The notes under the pieces were generated by a model that saw only the letters and a program-made list of their open reading frames with translations, was not told the DNA's origin and made no database searches. A stretch of DNA of 64,000 nt, taken from the NCBI RefSeq assembly GCF_017353255.1, contig NZ_JAFMYU010000003.1:186001-250000 (forward strand). Reading direction: 5' to 3'. The stretch is from Fibrella aquatilis. GTDB lineage: Bacteria > Bacteroidota > Bacteroidia > Cytophagales > Spirosomataceae. The position numbers and the translations under genes are program-made. How positions within the stretch are numbered: the stretch's first letter is position 1; each line of letters starts with the position of its first letter. This document shows, piece by piece, positions 55,572-64,000 of this stretch.

Positions 55572-58040
55572 TTAGCGGAAATTCAGATATACTTCAACGC
55601 CGTAATAGCGAGGGCGGCTCCAGGCAATCTGGTTGCCAAATTCATACTCCCACCCATGCTGGATATACAGTTTGTTAGTCAGGTTTTTGCCCCAGAGTGC
55701 AACACTCCATTTACCGTTGGCTGGCACAAGGGCCAGGCGTCCGTTCACGATGCTGGCTGGTACACGGGCAAGTATCTCCGAATTCGAGATGTCGTTATAG
55801 GCCTTGCCTGTGTGGTTTATGTTCAAACCTACAAACACTCGATACCTGTCATTCAGGGGTATGTTGTATTCGGGGGCGACTGAAAACGTCCAATCGGGGG
55901 CCTTCAGCAGGCGGTTACCCGCGTAATTGACGGGGTTGCCATTGTCGTCGGTACCGAAGGGAAAGTCAATGAATTTCAGGTTCAGATAGCCTGCCGATAG
56001 GTCGAGCCGAAACCGCTTAAGCATGGCCGAAAACTCAACTTCGGCCCCGTAGCCCCGCGTCAGGGGAGCGTTGGCTACCCGCACCCGCGTACCCTGGTCG
56101 AGCAGTTCTTGCTTGTCTTTGTAGTCGGTGTAAAAGACGGCACCATTTATCTGTACGCGCTCGGTGGGTTTGGCTTTCACCCCAATTTCGTAGTTGTTTA
56201 CGTATTCGGGCCGAAATACCAGCCCCCCACTTTCGCTGTCTTTGATCGGGGTCGTGTTGAAGCCTGCGCCTTTAAAGCCCCGTACAAACTTGGCATATCC
56301 CATCAGGTTCGATGTAAACCGGTAGTCCAGACCCACATCGTAGGATAGGGCCAAATTGGTGGTTTGGCGCGTTTCAGGGTTGGCCTTGGAGCCTATGTTG
56401 GTAGCGTATAGGTTGATGATGTTGAAGGGCTTGCCATTCAGGAACTGATTCCGTATCCGCTGATAATAGGCTAGTTCACGGGTTTCGGTGGTGAGTCGCA
56501 ATCCGCCGCTCATCCGTAGCTTAGGCGTCAGTTCAAAGGTGCCAGATACAAACCCGGCGGTACTCTGCGACTGGATGACCGCGTTGGAGGTGTATCCCTC
56601 GCTCGTAAACTTGCTGGCGTTGGCAATAGGCGTACCCAGCAACCGGGCAGCAACGGGCACGAAGTCCTTATTGAGCGTGAAGGTATCGGTGACGCTGATG
56701 CGTTCGTTGAGGTAATACAGCCCCGCCACGTAGGCAAATTTCTGGTCGCGGGGCGAGTTGATACGCAACTCCTGACTGAACGTACGCAGACCCTGAGAAC
56801 GGCCCCAGCGCGAGGCGTCGGCAGACGATATGTCATTGTCGCTGAAGTAGCTATCTGATGAGCTGTTCAGTGCCGAGATAGCTGTGAGCGTATTTCGCCC
56901 TAGTTTAACTTCCAGCTTGCCCATGGCCCCGTATTGGTCGCGGGTGAATTCGGCTGGTGCGTTCTGGTTGGTTGTCAGGCCTTCGTCTGCTCGAACGCCC
57001 ACCGGGTTATAATCGGGCTTGCTGGTATACACAAAGGTGTTTTCAGCTTTGCCATCGCGCCCGTAGTTACCCCGTAGTGTCAGCGATACCCGATCACTGG
57101 GGGTGAAGAGCAGCGAACCGCGCAACCCGAAAAAGGCCGTTTTGTTGAGCGCTTCAATGGCTGGCGTACGGTCGGTAACATAGCCATCGCGTAGACTAAG
57201 GGCACCCGTCATTCGGAAGGCCAACTTGTCTTTGATGAGTTGTTGGTTGAGTTTAGCCCTGATCTGCCGGAAGTTGTAGTTGCCATAATTCAGTTCAATC
57301 TGTGCGTTGTTGTTCATATCTGGCTTTTCAGAGATGATATGAATAACCCCGCCAATGGTGTTCTTGCCAAACAGCGTTCCCTGTGGGCCGCGCAACACTT
57401 CCACGCGGTCAATGTCCATCAGGGTCTGGTTAAAGGCAAAACTGCGTGAGAAGTACACATCGTCGATGTACAGGGCCACGGTCGACTCGAACCCCACGTT
57501 GTCGAATACAGTCGATAGCCCCCGAATCGAAAATGACACCTGCGAATTCAGCCAGGAGTCGGTGATGAGGTTCGGCGTGTTGTTCAGGGCTTCCATGGTG
57601 TTGTAGATGCTGCGCCGCTCGAGGTCGCGCCGCCCCACCACCGAGGCTGCTACGGGTACTTTCTGGAGGTATTCGTCCTGCCGGTTGGCAGCTACCAATA
57701 CATCAGCCAGTTGGGTGTCATTGCTGAGCAGATCGAAGTTCTGCTCAATGGGTTTGCCTGTTGGCAGCAGTAGTACCTCTACATCACGAAAACCCACAAA
57801 GCGGGCCACTATGGTTACGGGTTCGGTGAGTACAAGCCGGTAACGACCTGCTCGGTTGGTGATTGTGCCGCGTTTGGTCCCTTTTATTAGTATCGACGCG
57901 CCCACGAGGGGGTCGCCGTTGGACGCCCGCAATACGCGCCCGGTCAACACAGTCTGTTGCTTTTGGGCCAGCACTGGGCTGACGCACCACCACCATAAAG
58001 CCAGCCAACACGCTGGCCAGAAACGTATACTTTTTTTCAT
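55572..58040 (-). CDS. TonB-dependent receptor with carboxypeptidase-like N-terminal domain
   Basis: The 822-residue protein has a signal peptide (FWPACWLALWWWCVSPVLAQ), a CarboxypepD_reg-like domain (VLTGRVLRASNGDPLVGASI to FVGFRDVEVLLLP), a plug (VPVAASVVGRRDLERRS to GPQGTLFGKNTIGGVIHI) and a long beta-barrel ending YYGVEVYLNFR. The plug pattern RVEVLRGPQGTLFGKNTIGG is like iron-siderophore and TonB receptors of the FecA type rather than SusC. It imports a ligand, unknown here, with TonB. The coiled-coil gene at 58049 is directly upstream. Confidence 0.93.
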   Translation of the reverse strand: MKKSIRFWPACWLALWWWCVSPVLAQKQQTVLTGRVLRASNGDPLVGASILIKGTKRGTITNRAGRYRLVLTEPVTIVARFVGFRDVEVLLLPTGKPIEQNFDLLSNDTQLADVLVAANRQDEYLQKVPVAASVVGRRDLERRSIYNTMEALNNTPNLITDSWLNSQVSFSIRGLSTVFDNVGFESTVALYIDDVYFSRSFAFNQTLMDIDRVEVLRGPQGTLFGKNTIGGVIHIISEKPDMNNNAQIELNYGNYNFRQIRAKLNQQLIKDKLAFRMTGALSLRDGYVTDRTPAIEALNKTAFFGLRGSLLFTPSDRVSLTLRGNYGRDGKAENTFVYTSKPDYNPVGVRADEGLTTNQNAPAEFTRDQYGAMGKLEVKLGRNTLTAISALNSSSDSYFSDNDISSADASRWGRSQGLRTFSQELRINSPRDQKFAYVAGLYYLNERISVTDTFTLNKDFVPVAARLLGTPIANASKFTSEGYTSNAVIQSQSTAGFVSGTFELTPKLRMSGGLRLTTETRELAYYQRIRNQFLNGKPFNIINLYATNIGSKANPETRQTTNLALSYDVGLDYRFTSNLMGYAKFVRGFKGAGFNTTPIKDSESGGLVFRPEYVNNYEIGVKAKPTERVQINGAVFYTDYKDKQELLDQGTRVRVANAPLTRGYGAEVEFSAMLKRFRLDLSAGYLNLKFIDFPFGTDDNGNPVNYAGNRLLKAPDWTFSVAPEYNIPLNDRYRVFVGLNINHTGKAYNDISNSEILARVPASIVNGRLALVPANGKWSVALWGKNLTNKLYIQHGWEYEFGNQIAWSRPRYYGVEVYLNFR

Positions 58041-58048
58041 GCAACAGG

Positions 58049-58861
58049 TTATTTGTCAGCAGATCTGCGGAGGGTTCCTTCCAGCAGTTTCAGGGTTTTG
58101 TCGCGGTAAAGGGCAATTTTTTCAGTGTCGGCCTGTTCTTCGAACGGCTTGTTACTGTAGCGGGTTTTTTGCAACAGGCGCGAGTTGGCAAAGACCAGCG
58201 TACGGTTGTTGTCGAACCGATCACGTTTGAACTGAAGGGTAAGTTCAAGTATAGTGTCCAGCGTTTTGTCGAACAACCACCAGGCTTCAGTCTGGGCGTC
58301 GAAGTGACGGATAATCTTAAGCTCATTGGCCGTAGAATCCACATTATACTCAAAGCCCGATTCGGTCTGGTTGAGGTTTCGAAGCAATGTGGCCATCGTT
58401 TGGGAAGGTGATACCCGGTAAATCCGAATCAGATCACTAATGGTCAGCAAGTTGCGCTCGTAGGTAAGCCGGGCCACTTTAGACAGGGCTGAGTCGCGGA
58501 CGACTTCGATCCGGGCGCGGGTAGCGTCGGCCTCGCGCCGGGCGATTTGCATTTGTGAGATTCTGCCGTTCAGGTCATTGATCTCCTGGATATAGCGGCT
58601 AATAGAGTCGTTGCGGCTCTCGATGGTCCTTTCGGCCGCAGCCAGCCGTTCTTCGGCTTGCTTACTTCGGCGTTCTTCCTGTCGTAGCCGGTTTCGGAGC
58701 GTGGTTTGTTGCTGTTGCAACGTCGTGATACGATCTCGTAACGATTCGATCAGCCTGGCATCGGTCTCAGACTGGACCGGGGTGGGTGTTTGGGCAAATA
58801 GGGACAGGGTAACCAGTTGTAGTAATATACCTGTTAGCCATCTAAATTGCGTAAGGTGCAT
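58049..58861 (-). CDS. Secreted coiled-coil protein, 270 aa
   Basis: From ATG 58861 (58882 is the alternative) there is a signal peptide (FRWLTGILLQLVTLSLFAQ), then a long coiled coil (LRDRITTLQQQQTTLRNRLR; RRSKQAEERLAAAERTIESR) and a helical C-terminal domain. No family recognised. It lies eight bases before the TonB-dependent receptor start and may be co-transcribed. It could be a periplasmic partner of the receptor or of the TonB machinery. Confidence 0.7.
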   Translation of the reverse strand: MHLTQFRWLTGILLQLVTLSLFAQTPTPVQSETDARLIESLRDRITTLQQQQTTLRNRLRQEERRSKQAEERLAAAERTIESRNDSISRYIQEINDLNGRISQMQIARREADATRARIEVVRDSALSKVARLTYERNLLTISDLIRIYRVSPSQTMATLLRNLNQTESGFEYNVDSTANELKIIRHFDAQTEAWWLFDKTLDTILELTLQFKRDRFDNNRTLVFANSRLLQKTRYSNKPFEEQADTEKIALYRDKTLKLLEGTLRRSADK

Positions 58862-58892
58862 ACATAAAAGAGTTTTACTCATACAAAAATAG

Positions 58893-59196
58893 TTGTTTTT
58901 ACCATATGAAGATCGGTTTAATCAGCGTATTTGCAGCGAGTATCTGATCGGCTCAACTCTCTGGTCAAAGATCTATCGTCACAATGGCGCATCAATGACT
59001 ACAAAGGTCGGTCTAAACAGCTACTTAGAGCAATTACCCTGCCGAAATATAAGGCGTGAGCCACAAAATTAAGTAGCCGGTAGTTCCAGGCCGGTAGGCC
59101 CGGTCAGGTGCCTATGCCAACCATTACAAACGCTTTCCGCCGTACCTTGCGATTTTCCAATCCCGCCGTGGCGGAACAAGCTCTGTACCCAAACGT
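58893..59196. other. Intergenic region between divergent genes, nothing recognised
   Basis: About 300 bases without a credible gene. Two related words (GATCGGTTTAATCAGC and GGTCGGTCTAAACAGC) about 100 bases apart may be sites for one regulator; this is weak. Confidence 0.3.
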
Positions 59197-60654
59197 ATGA
59201 TTGCCCAGGACACACCCGTTGCCACTGATCAGCTTCATGTTTCGTCTGAAATCGGCACCCTGCGCCGCTTGCTCATTCATAGTCCCGACCGGGGCCTGGG
59301 CAAGGTTGTACCCTCCAAAGCTCAGGACTGGCTCTTTGAAGACATTGTGAACCTCGACATGATGCGGCGCGATGAATATGATTTTTATGTTAAGTTGCTA
59401 CTCTACTTTCTCGACCCCGACAAGATTAAAGGCCGCGTAGCGGCGCTGGCACCCGGCACCGACCGGGGCTATTTCAAACCTGACCATGTCGACTATTTTG
59501 CGTCTGATAAAGTGGTTGACATCCAGTGTCTGCTGGCTGATATTCTGGCTGACGAAGGTATCAGGACCAAGCTTGTTGCGGCCATTTGTGGCATTGAACG
59601 AACTTCTTTTCAGACCCAGTTCAAGATCAATCAGTATGAGCCTGCCGAACTGGCCAAGATCCTGATATCGGGGTCGCTGCCCGACAAGTCGATGTTATTT
59701 GCACCCCTGCCGAACTTCATCTTCACGCGCGACATCGGCATTGTCATTAACGACCATATCCTGCTCAACAAGCCTGCCAAGCAGGCCCGCACCCGCGAGG
59801 CACTGCTGGCTCAGTACATCTTTTTCAACCACCCTATCTTTGCTGGTTACCGCGACAGAATTATTGAGATTCCCGACAACGAGCATGGGTTTCTGCTGCC
59901 CGATGGCGAAACCGCCCACGATCTTACCCGCGCCACGCTAGAGGGAGGCGACGTGATGATGATTGCACCCCGGCACCTGATTATTGGTTGCAGCGAACGC
60001 ACCACACTTTATGCCGCCCAACAGGTGATGCGGCTGGTTTTTGAGAAGGGCGTGATTGACAAGCTGACAATTGTGAAGATTCCCAAAAAGCGCGATTACA
60101 TGCACATCGACACGATTTTCACGCAGGTGAAGCGCAACGTGTGGGTGCTGTTGGGGTCGCTTGGCCGCACCGGCGATGAGGCGAGGAAGAAAGACGTAAT
60201 CCATTTTTTCGCGCCCAAAGACCTGTCGGAGGACCTCAAAATTTTTCAGTTTACAAAAGGCCAGGAACACCAGCCCAGGATTATCGATAACCTTGAAGAC
60301 CTGCTGATCGACATCAGCCAGAACGACCTGGGCAGCACCGAACCCGTACGGTTTATTTATTCGGGCAACAACGAGTTTCCCTTTGGTGCCCGTGAACAAT
60401 GGACGGACTCGTGCAACCTGCTGGCCCTGAAAGACGGCGTGGTGGTGGGCTATGACCGCAACGACAAAACGGCACAGGCATTCCGCGAGGCTGGTTTCGA
60501 CATCATCACCGCCGCTGCCCTTCTAGATCAGTTCGAACGGGGCGAGGCCTCACCCGAAACCATTGAAAACACGTTTATTATGCTCCCCTCCGCCGAACTC
60601 AGCCGCGCCCGTGGCGGCAGTCACTGCATGAGTTTGCCGCTGCTGCGGGATTGA
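59197..60654 (+). CDS. Arginine deiminase
   Basis: The 485-residue protein belongs to the guanidino-group-modifying family: EIGTLRRLLIHSPDRGLGKV at the start, EGGDVMMIAPRHLIIGCSER (Glu), HIDTIFT (His) and GGSHCMSLPL near the C-terminus (Cys nucleophile). It hydrolyses arginine to citrulline and ammonia. It is longer than usual bacterial ArcA (about 410 aa) and resembles the long type of Bacteroidota. The next gene encodes a related hydrolase, and no carbamate kinase or ornithine transcarbamylase is beside it. Confidence 0.9.
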   Translation: MIAQDTPVATDQLHVSSEIGTLRRLLIHSPDRGLGKVVPSKAQDWLFEDIVNLDMMRRDEYDFYVKLLLYFLDPDKIKGRVAALAPGTDRGYFKPDHVDYFASDKVVDIQCLLADILADEGIRTKLVAAICGIERTSFQTQFKINQYEPAELAKILISGSLPDKSMLFAPLPNFIFTRDIGIVINDHILLNKPAKQARTREALLAQYIFFNHPIFAGYRDRIIEIPDNEHGFLLPDGETAHDLTRATLEGGDVMMIAPRHLIIGCSERTTLYAAQQVMRLVFEKGVIDKLTIVKIPKKRDYMHIDTIFTQVKRNVWVLLGSLGRTGDEARKKDVIHFFAPKDLSEDLKIFQFTKGQEHQPRIIDNLEDLLIDISQNDLGSTEPVRFIYSGNNEFPFGAREQWTDSCNLLALKDGVVVGYDRNDKTAQAFREAGFDIITAAALLDQFERGEASPETIENTFIMLPSAELSRARGGSHCMSLPLLRD

Positions 60655-60768
60655 AAGAGTGAATAGCGAAAGAGTGAATAGCGAAAGAGTGGCCGACGCT
60701 GAAGAATACCTCGCGGAAGCCACTCTTTCACTCTTTCGCCATTCACTCTTTCACCACTCACTCTTTAG
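60653..60768. repeat. Intergenic inverted repeat of GAAAGAGTGAATAGC words
   Basis: Three tandem GAAAGAGTG(AATAGC) words on the left (60655-60690) face CACTCTTTC(GCCATT) words on the right (60720-60765), giving alternative long stems. It starts within the stop of the deiminase gene. Confidence 0.85.
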
Positions 60769-60803
60769 TTTTCGTATTTTTGAACAACACGACTATTTTC
60801 TTC

Positions 60804-61733
60804 ATGCAATCGCAAACTACCTCACGCATCCTCATGATTCGGCCCGTGCGGTTTGGGTTCAACGACCAGACCGCCCCATCGAACACGTTTCAGGACGCCA
60901 CATTGGCCAACCAACCGTCTGAACTAGCCCAGGCCGAAGCCCAACGCGAGTTTGATGAAATGGTACGCCAACTGCGGGCGATAGGGGTAGATGTTATGGT
61001 CTACGACGACACCGCCGACCCGCATACACCCGACTCTATTTTTCCCAACAACTGGGTGTCGTTTCACTACAGCGGCACGGTCGTGCTATATCCCATGCAG
61101 GCAGAAAACAGGCGTCTGGAGCGCCGTCAGGACATTATCGATGAGTTGTCGCAACGGTTTCACGTCTCGAAGGTCGTAGACCTTACAGTCTTTGAGCAGG
61201 AAGGGAAATACCTGGAAGGCACTGGCAGCTTGGTGCTCGACCGGATGCACCGCGTGGCGTTTGCCTGCCTTTCGCCCCGTACCGACCCCGACGTACTGGC
61301 CGAATTTCGGCGGCAAACGGGCTACCAGACCGTAGCTTTTCGGGCTGTAGACCAGGCAGGCAAGGCCGTATACCATACCAACGTACTCATGTCTATCGGC
61401 GACACCTTTGTGGTGGTTTGTTTGCAGGCCATCCCCGACCTCGACGAGCGGCTAATGGTGCGGCAGGCGCTGGAAGGCCTCAACAAACGCATCGTAGAGA
61501 TTACCCCCGACCAGATGAACGCCTTTGCTGGCAATATGCTTCAGGTACAGACTATACGGGGCCAAAAGCTACTGGTGATGTCGAAACGCGCACTTAACTC
61601 ACTGACAGAGAAGCAAATTGATGTGCTTGATGACTATGCTACCTTGCAGGCGTTCGACCTGTCGGCCATTGAAGCTAACGGCGGCGGGTCGGCACGATGC
61701 ATGATGGCCGAAGTGCATCTACCGCTTAAGTAG
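60804..61733 (+). CDS. ctlX: Arginine-deiminase-related hydrolase, CtlX-like
   Basis: From ATG 60804 the 309-residue protein reads ILMIRPVRFGFNDQTAPSNT, then DSIFPNNWVSFHYSGTVVLY-PM, EGTGSLVLDR (Glu), HTNVLMSIGDTFVVV (His) and GGGSARCMMAEVHLP (Cys), the complete catalytic set of the pentein fold. This pattern is that of CtlX, the citrulline-utilisation hydrolase that forms ornithine. Together with the neighbour it could turn arginine into ornithine without the ArcB/ArcC step; that is inference. Confidence 0.85.
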   Translation: MQSQTTSRILMIRPVRFGFNDQTAPSNTFQDATLANQPSELAQAEAQREFDEMVRQLRAIGVDVMVYDDTADPHTPDSIFPNNWVSFHYSGTVVLYPMQAENRRLERRQDIIDELSQRFHVSKVVDLTVFEQEGKYLEGTGSLVLDRMHRVAFACLSPRTDPDVLAEFRRQTGYQTVAFRAVDQAGKAVYHTNVLMSIGDTFVVVCLQAIPDLDERLMVRQALEGLNKRIVEITPDQMNAFAGNMLQVQTIRGQKLLVMSKRALNSLTEKQIDVLDDYATLQAFDLSAIEANGGGSARCMMAEVHLPLK

Positions 61734-61773
61734 TGTACTGCAACGGAAACGTCGATAGACTTGTTTGCTCATT

Positions 61774-62241
61774 ATGGAACCTGCAATTGCGCTTATGCCG
61801 CCTGAAACATCTGCCAGCACATCGCGCTACGGTGCCTGTTTGCTGTTTGCGGCCAATGCGCTGGCGCGGGCCGTTACGGTCATCGGCGACGCCCGGTTTG
61901 CCCAGCTAGGGTTGTCATACTCACACGCATACCTCCTCAACGAAGTAGCCCAGTATCCGGGACAGACGCCCACTGCCCTCAGCGAAACGCTATTCCTGTC
62001 GCCATCGACGATTACGCGCTTGATCGAAAAGCTTGAAGGGAAAGGAATGGTCCGTCGGCAGCCGGAAGGTAAGCGCACTCTAGTGTTTGCTACGGAGACG
62101 GGTCAGGCACTAGCTCCCGCCATTGCCAAAGCCTGGCAGGACAACTGGGCCACTTTTGCCGAGAATTTGGGCGAAGCAGAAGCCGTACAACTGACAAAAC
62201 AGATTATCGCCGCCGCTGAAAAGTTCAGCGCAACGGAGTAA
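61774..62241 (+). CDS. MarR-family transcriptional regulator
   Basis: The 155-residue protein from ATG 61774 has the MarR winged helix: YSHAYLLNEVAQYPGQTPTA-LSETLFLSPSTITRLIEKLE-GKGMVRRQPEGKRTLVFATE. It is 40 bases after the CtlX-like gene and might control the pair. An alternative TTG start at 61765 adds three residues. Confidence 0.9.
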   Translation: MEPAIALMPPETSASTSRYGACLLFAANALARAVTVIGDARFAQLGLSYSHAYLLNEVAQYPGQTPTALSETLFLSPSTITRLIEKLEGKGMVRRQPEGKRTLVFATETGQALAPAIAKAWQDNWATFAENLGEAEAVQLTKQIIAAAEKFSATE

Positions 62242-62255
62242 CGTCTTGAAAAGGG

Positions 62256-62313
62256 TGTCTTCTGTTCTGCTGCGGCCGATGTCTCGGTGCCGGAGTTAGC
62301 AAAACAGAAGACA
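62256..62313. repeat. Intergenic hairpin, 11-bp arms
   Basis: TGTCTTCTGTT (62256-62266) pairs with AACAGAAGACA (62303-62313). Convergent genes lie on either side; it may be a terminator but no long T-run is seen. Confidence 0.5.
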
Positions 62314-62333
62314 GCAAACTGTAAACAGAAAAC

Positions 62334-62921
62334 TTATTTCTCCGAATTCTCCACATGCATATCGCTTACGCGCCAGAAGCTGAGCGTGGCGGTGTCTTCG
62401 CCTTCGTAGAGCGCAAACTCTTCGATGCCCGGCGCAAGCCGCTCGAAATAGAGTACGAATTTCACTTTGTCGTTGGCCTCCACTTTGCGGCTATCAGGTG
62501 AGAGGGGCAGGCCTTCGGCTTTGACAAAGGCAAAAGTGCTTTTACCATCGGGGGCCAGCAGCTTAGCTTTAGGGTCAATTGAAATCTCGGTGCCTGCGTT
62601 GTTACCATAGCCCGCCAGTGTATGGTCGAACGTAAGGTAGAGGACCGTGTACTGGGCGGTGAGGCGGATGTCGGTCACGCGCAGTTGAGGGTCATTGCTA
62701 TGGCCAAGCCCACCAACCGGATCGGGCAAAATGCGGCGGTTAATAATATCGTCGGGTACGGCTTGTACGTAATATTCTGAATCGTCGGCGGCGCGGTGCG
62801 TATGCACGGGTGTAGTAGGGGCGCAAGCCGCCAGCCAGCAGCAACTCCCCATTACTAGCCAACGGATGGGTCGGTTCAGCCCTGCTCGAAGCGATCGGTT
62901 GATGTATTTCAGACGTGCCAT
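62334..62921 (-). CDS. Lipoprotein of unknown function, 195 aa
   Basis: From ATG 62921 the signal ends CCWLAAC with Cys33 after a basic start. The body is beta-rich and acidic (VTDIRLTAQYTVLYLTFDHT; DKVKFVLYFERLAPGIEEFA), like a small beta-sandwich. No family recognised. The gene before it converges. Confidence 0.75.
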   Translation of the reverse strand: MARLKYINRSLRAGLNRPIRWLVMGSCCWLAACAPTTPVHTHRAADDSEYYVQAVPDDIINRRILPDPVGGLGHSNDPQLRVTDIRLTAQYTVLYLTFDHTLAGYGNNAGTEISIDPKAKLLAPDGKSTFAFVKAEGLPLSPDSRKVEANDKVKFVLYFERLAPGIEEFALYEGEDTATLSFWRVSDMHVENSEK

Positions 62922-62980
62922 AAAGTGAAGATACAACCAAAGTAGTGTTATTTCGTTCTGAGAAAACAACCACTCAACCC

Positions 62981-63424
62981 ATGCGCAGACTACTTTTTCT
63001 GATCAGTATTGGCCTACTGAGCCTCACAGGCTGCAAAAAAGAAGACGTTATTCAATCGGCGGCTACCCGGTCTGAACTATTGGTGGCGAACAAATGGCGC
63101 ATGGAGCGCATCACCAGGGCCGACGACGGTACCGTGGTGCCAGTCAACCAGCTTGGCGTGTCGGCGTTGGCGCTCAATTTCATCGACATCCAGTTTACCG
63201 ATGCCAACATTGCTCGCGCCATCGACCGTGGTTCCAAGCAGATTGTCAACGCCGGTAGCTGGAAACTGACCCAAGACTTTCAGGGACTAGACGTTGACGT
63301 GACGGGTTTTAAGGGCATCTTCCCCATCATCGAACTCAGCCGCACCAAACTGATTCTTCGCCAGAATACCACGGTCAACAGCACCAAAACAGATGTAAAT
63401 CTGGAGTTTGTACCATCGGTCTAA
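62981..63424 (+). CDS. Lipoprotein of unknown function, 147 aa
   Basis: From ATG 62981 the signal RRLLFLISIGLLSLTGC has its lipobox Cys at 18. The body has a lipocalin-like start (LLVANKWRMERITRADDGTV) and beta strands to the end (TVNSTKTDVNLEFV), as in small Bacteroidota lipocalin-like lipoproteins. Divergent from the lipoprotein gene at 62334 with a 59-bp gap. Confidence 0.75.
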   Translation: MRRLLFLISIGLLSLTGCKKEDVIQSAATRSELLVANKWRMERITRADDGTVVPVNQLGVSALALNFIDIQFTDANIARAIDRGSKQIVNAGSWKLTQDFQGLDVDVTGFKGIFPIIELSRTKLILRQNTTVNSTKTDVNLEFVPSV

Positions 63425-63429
63425 AAACA

Positions 63430-63505
63430 GTTTTCAGTTTGTAGTTTTCAGTTGCTGGCGCGAAGATTTCCTCGTGCAAGCAACTGAAAACTACAAACTG
63501 AAAAC
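63430..63505. repeat. Perfect inverted repeat, 27-bp arms
   Basis: 63430-63456 and 63479-63505 are exact reverse complements, 22-base loop, built from GTTTTCAGTTTGTAGTTTTC. It lies between the lipoprotein stop and the MOSC start. Confidence 0.92.
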
Positions 63506-63513
63506 TCAAAGAA

Positions 63514-63993
63514 ATGCCTGCCAATATCAAAGACCTGTTTGAAGTGTTTCCGCGCGTTGGAAAACTGGAATATATCAGCATCAGACCTGCTCGTAATGAG
63601 CCAGTTACGTCGCTCACTGAGGTTGTTGTGCTGGAGAATGGTGGCCTGGCAGGCGATCATTATAGCGGCAAAAACGGCAAGCGCGACGTAACACTGCTTC
63701 AGGCCGAACACCTGCCCGTGATCGCCTCATTCATGGGCCTGCCCACCCTCGACCCGGCACTGACCCGCCGTAACCTGGTAGTATCGGGTCTGAATCTGCT
63801 GGCATTCAAAGGCCATACGTTTCAGATCGGCGACGAGGTGCAACTGGAATATACCGGCGAGTGCTACCCCTGCTCGAAAATGGAAACCGCTCTCGGCGAC
63901 GGTGGCTACAATGCCCTCCGCGGTCACGGCGGTATCACCGCACGAGTAGTTAGGGGCGGAGTAATCAGGGTGGGAGATGAGGTGAAGGTTTGA
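63514..63993 (+). CDS. MOSC-domain protein
   Basis: The 159-residue protein has the MOSC pattern: KLEYISIRPARNEPVTSLTE, GLAGDHYSGKNGKRDVTLLQ-AEHLPVIASF, RRNLVVSGLNLLAFKGHTFQ-IGDEVQLEYTGECYPCSKME. The Cys of ECYPCSK is the conserved sulfur-carrying residue of MOSC domains, which link to molybdenum-cofactor sulfur transfer. It is close to standalone YiiM/YuaD-like proteins. The stop is six bases from the window end. Confidence 0.92.
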   Translation: MPANIKDLFEVFPRVGKLEYISIRPARNEPVTSLTEVVVLENGGLAGDHYSGKNGKRDVTLLQAEHLPVIASFMGLPTLDPALTRRNLVVSGLNLLAFKGHTFQIGDEVQLEYTGECYPCSKMETALGDGGYNALRGHGGITARVVRGGVIRVGDEVKV

Positions 63994-64000
63994 TTTACGA

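Overview
The window reads as a chromosome segment of a Bacteroidota bacterium of the order Cytophagales, most like Spirosoma and relatives. The evidence is the moderately high GC, SurA/PpiC-type chaperone lipoproteins, a carboxypeptidase-domain TonB receptor, a DUF6169 protein, a Bacteroidota-type tyrosine recombinase, TTG starts and weak ribosome binding sites. The genus is an inference.

Positions 1 to about 27,097 are the right-hand part of an integrated element. It ends next to tRNA-Ser(UGA) with a tyrosine recombinase, and its left end lies outside the window. It is not a tailed prophage: I see no large terminase, portal, tape measure, sheath or baseplate gene. It has a short FtsK/HerA/A32-like ATPase (9361-9951) without a membrane segment, a candidate major capsid protein of about 269 residues in its own terminated unit (11136-11945), a small HExxH protein, three lytic transglycosylases, a beta-helix protein, an SGNH-hydrolase-like protein, a discoidin-like protein, a fibre-like protein, a very basic 47-residue protein and more than a dozen one-helix membrane proteins of 31 to 90 residues. 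This fits a tailless, icosahedral, membrane-containing bacteriophage of the double-jelly-roll kind. That assignment is inferred from architecture and would be largely new for this host group.

Layout of the element: a truncated XRE repressor and an HNH nuclease (1-1144); an early operon with three tandem paralogous small proteins (1556-3858); a non-coding stretch of about 1 kb with iteron-like repeats, palindromes and a structured tRNA-like segment (3860-4917); a replication or regulation module with an unknown 215-residue protein and three small zinc-ribbon proteins, two of whose intergenic gaps carry the same 16-bp palindrome (4918-7727), closed by a strong terminator; a module ending in the ATPase and small membrane proteins (7904-10634); the virion, entry and lysis genes (10889-24353); a lipoprotein (24440-24817); then on the minus strand a DUF4160/DUF2442 pair, a small basic protein and the integrase.

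From 27,098 the sequence is ordinary chromosome: tRNA-Ser, purL, truA, a MobA-like nucleotidyltransferase, moxR, two parvulin-type chaperones, lipoproteins, a thioredoxin-like protein, an SDR dehydrogenase, a PPC-domain protein, a transglutaminase-like protein, a large outer-membrane protein, queG, TetR, kynureninase, a nitrilase-family enzyme, a Nudix hydrolase, a GbsR/MarR regulator with a DCC-family protein, an MFS transporter, corA, dps, a TonB-dependent receptor, an arginine-deiminase/CtlX pair, MarR, lipoproteins and a MOSC protein.

Two chromosomal features stand out. Many intergenic gaps hold long, often perfect inverted repeats with arms up to 55 bp built from short repeated words; they sometimes supply the stop codons of flanking genes and are absent from the element. 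The DUF6169 two-gene cassette is flanked by a duplicated 3' end of the adjacent SDR gene, as expected if it arrived by site-specific or homologous insertion at that gene end.
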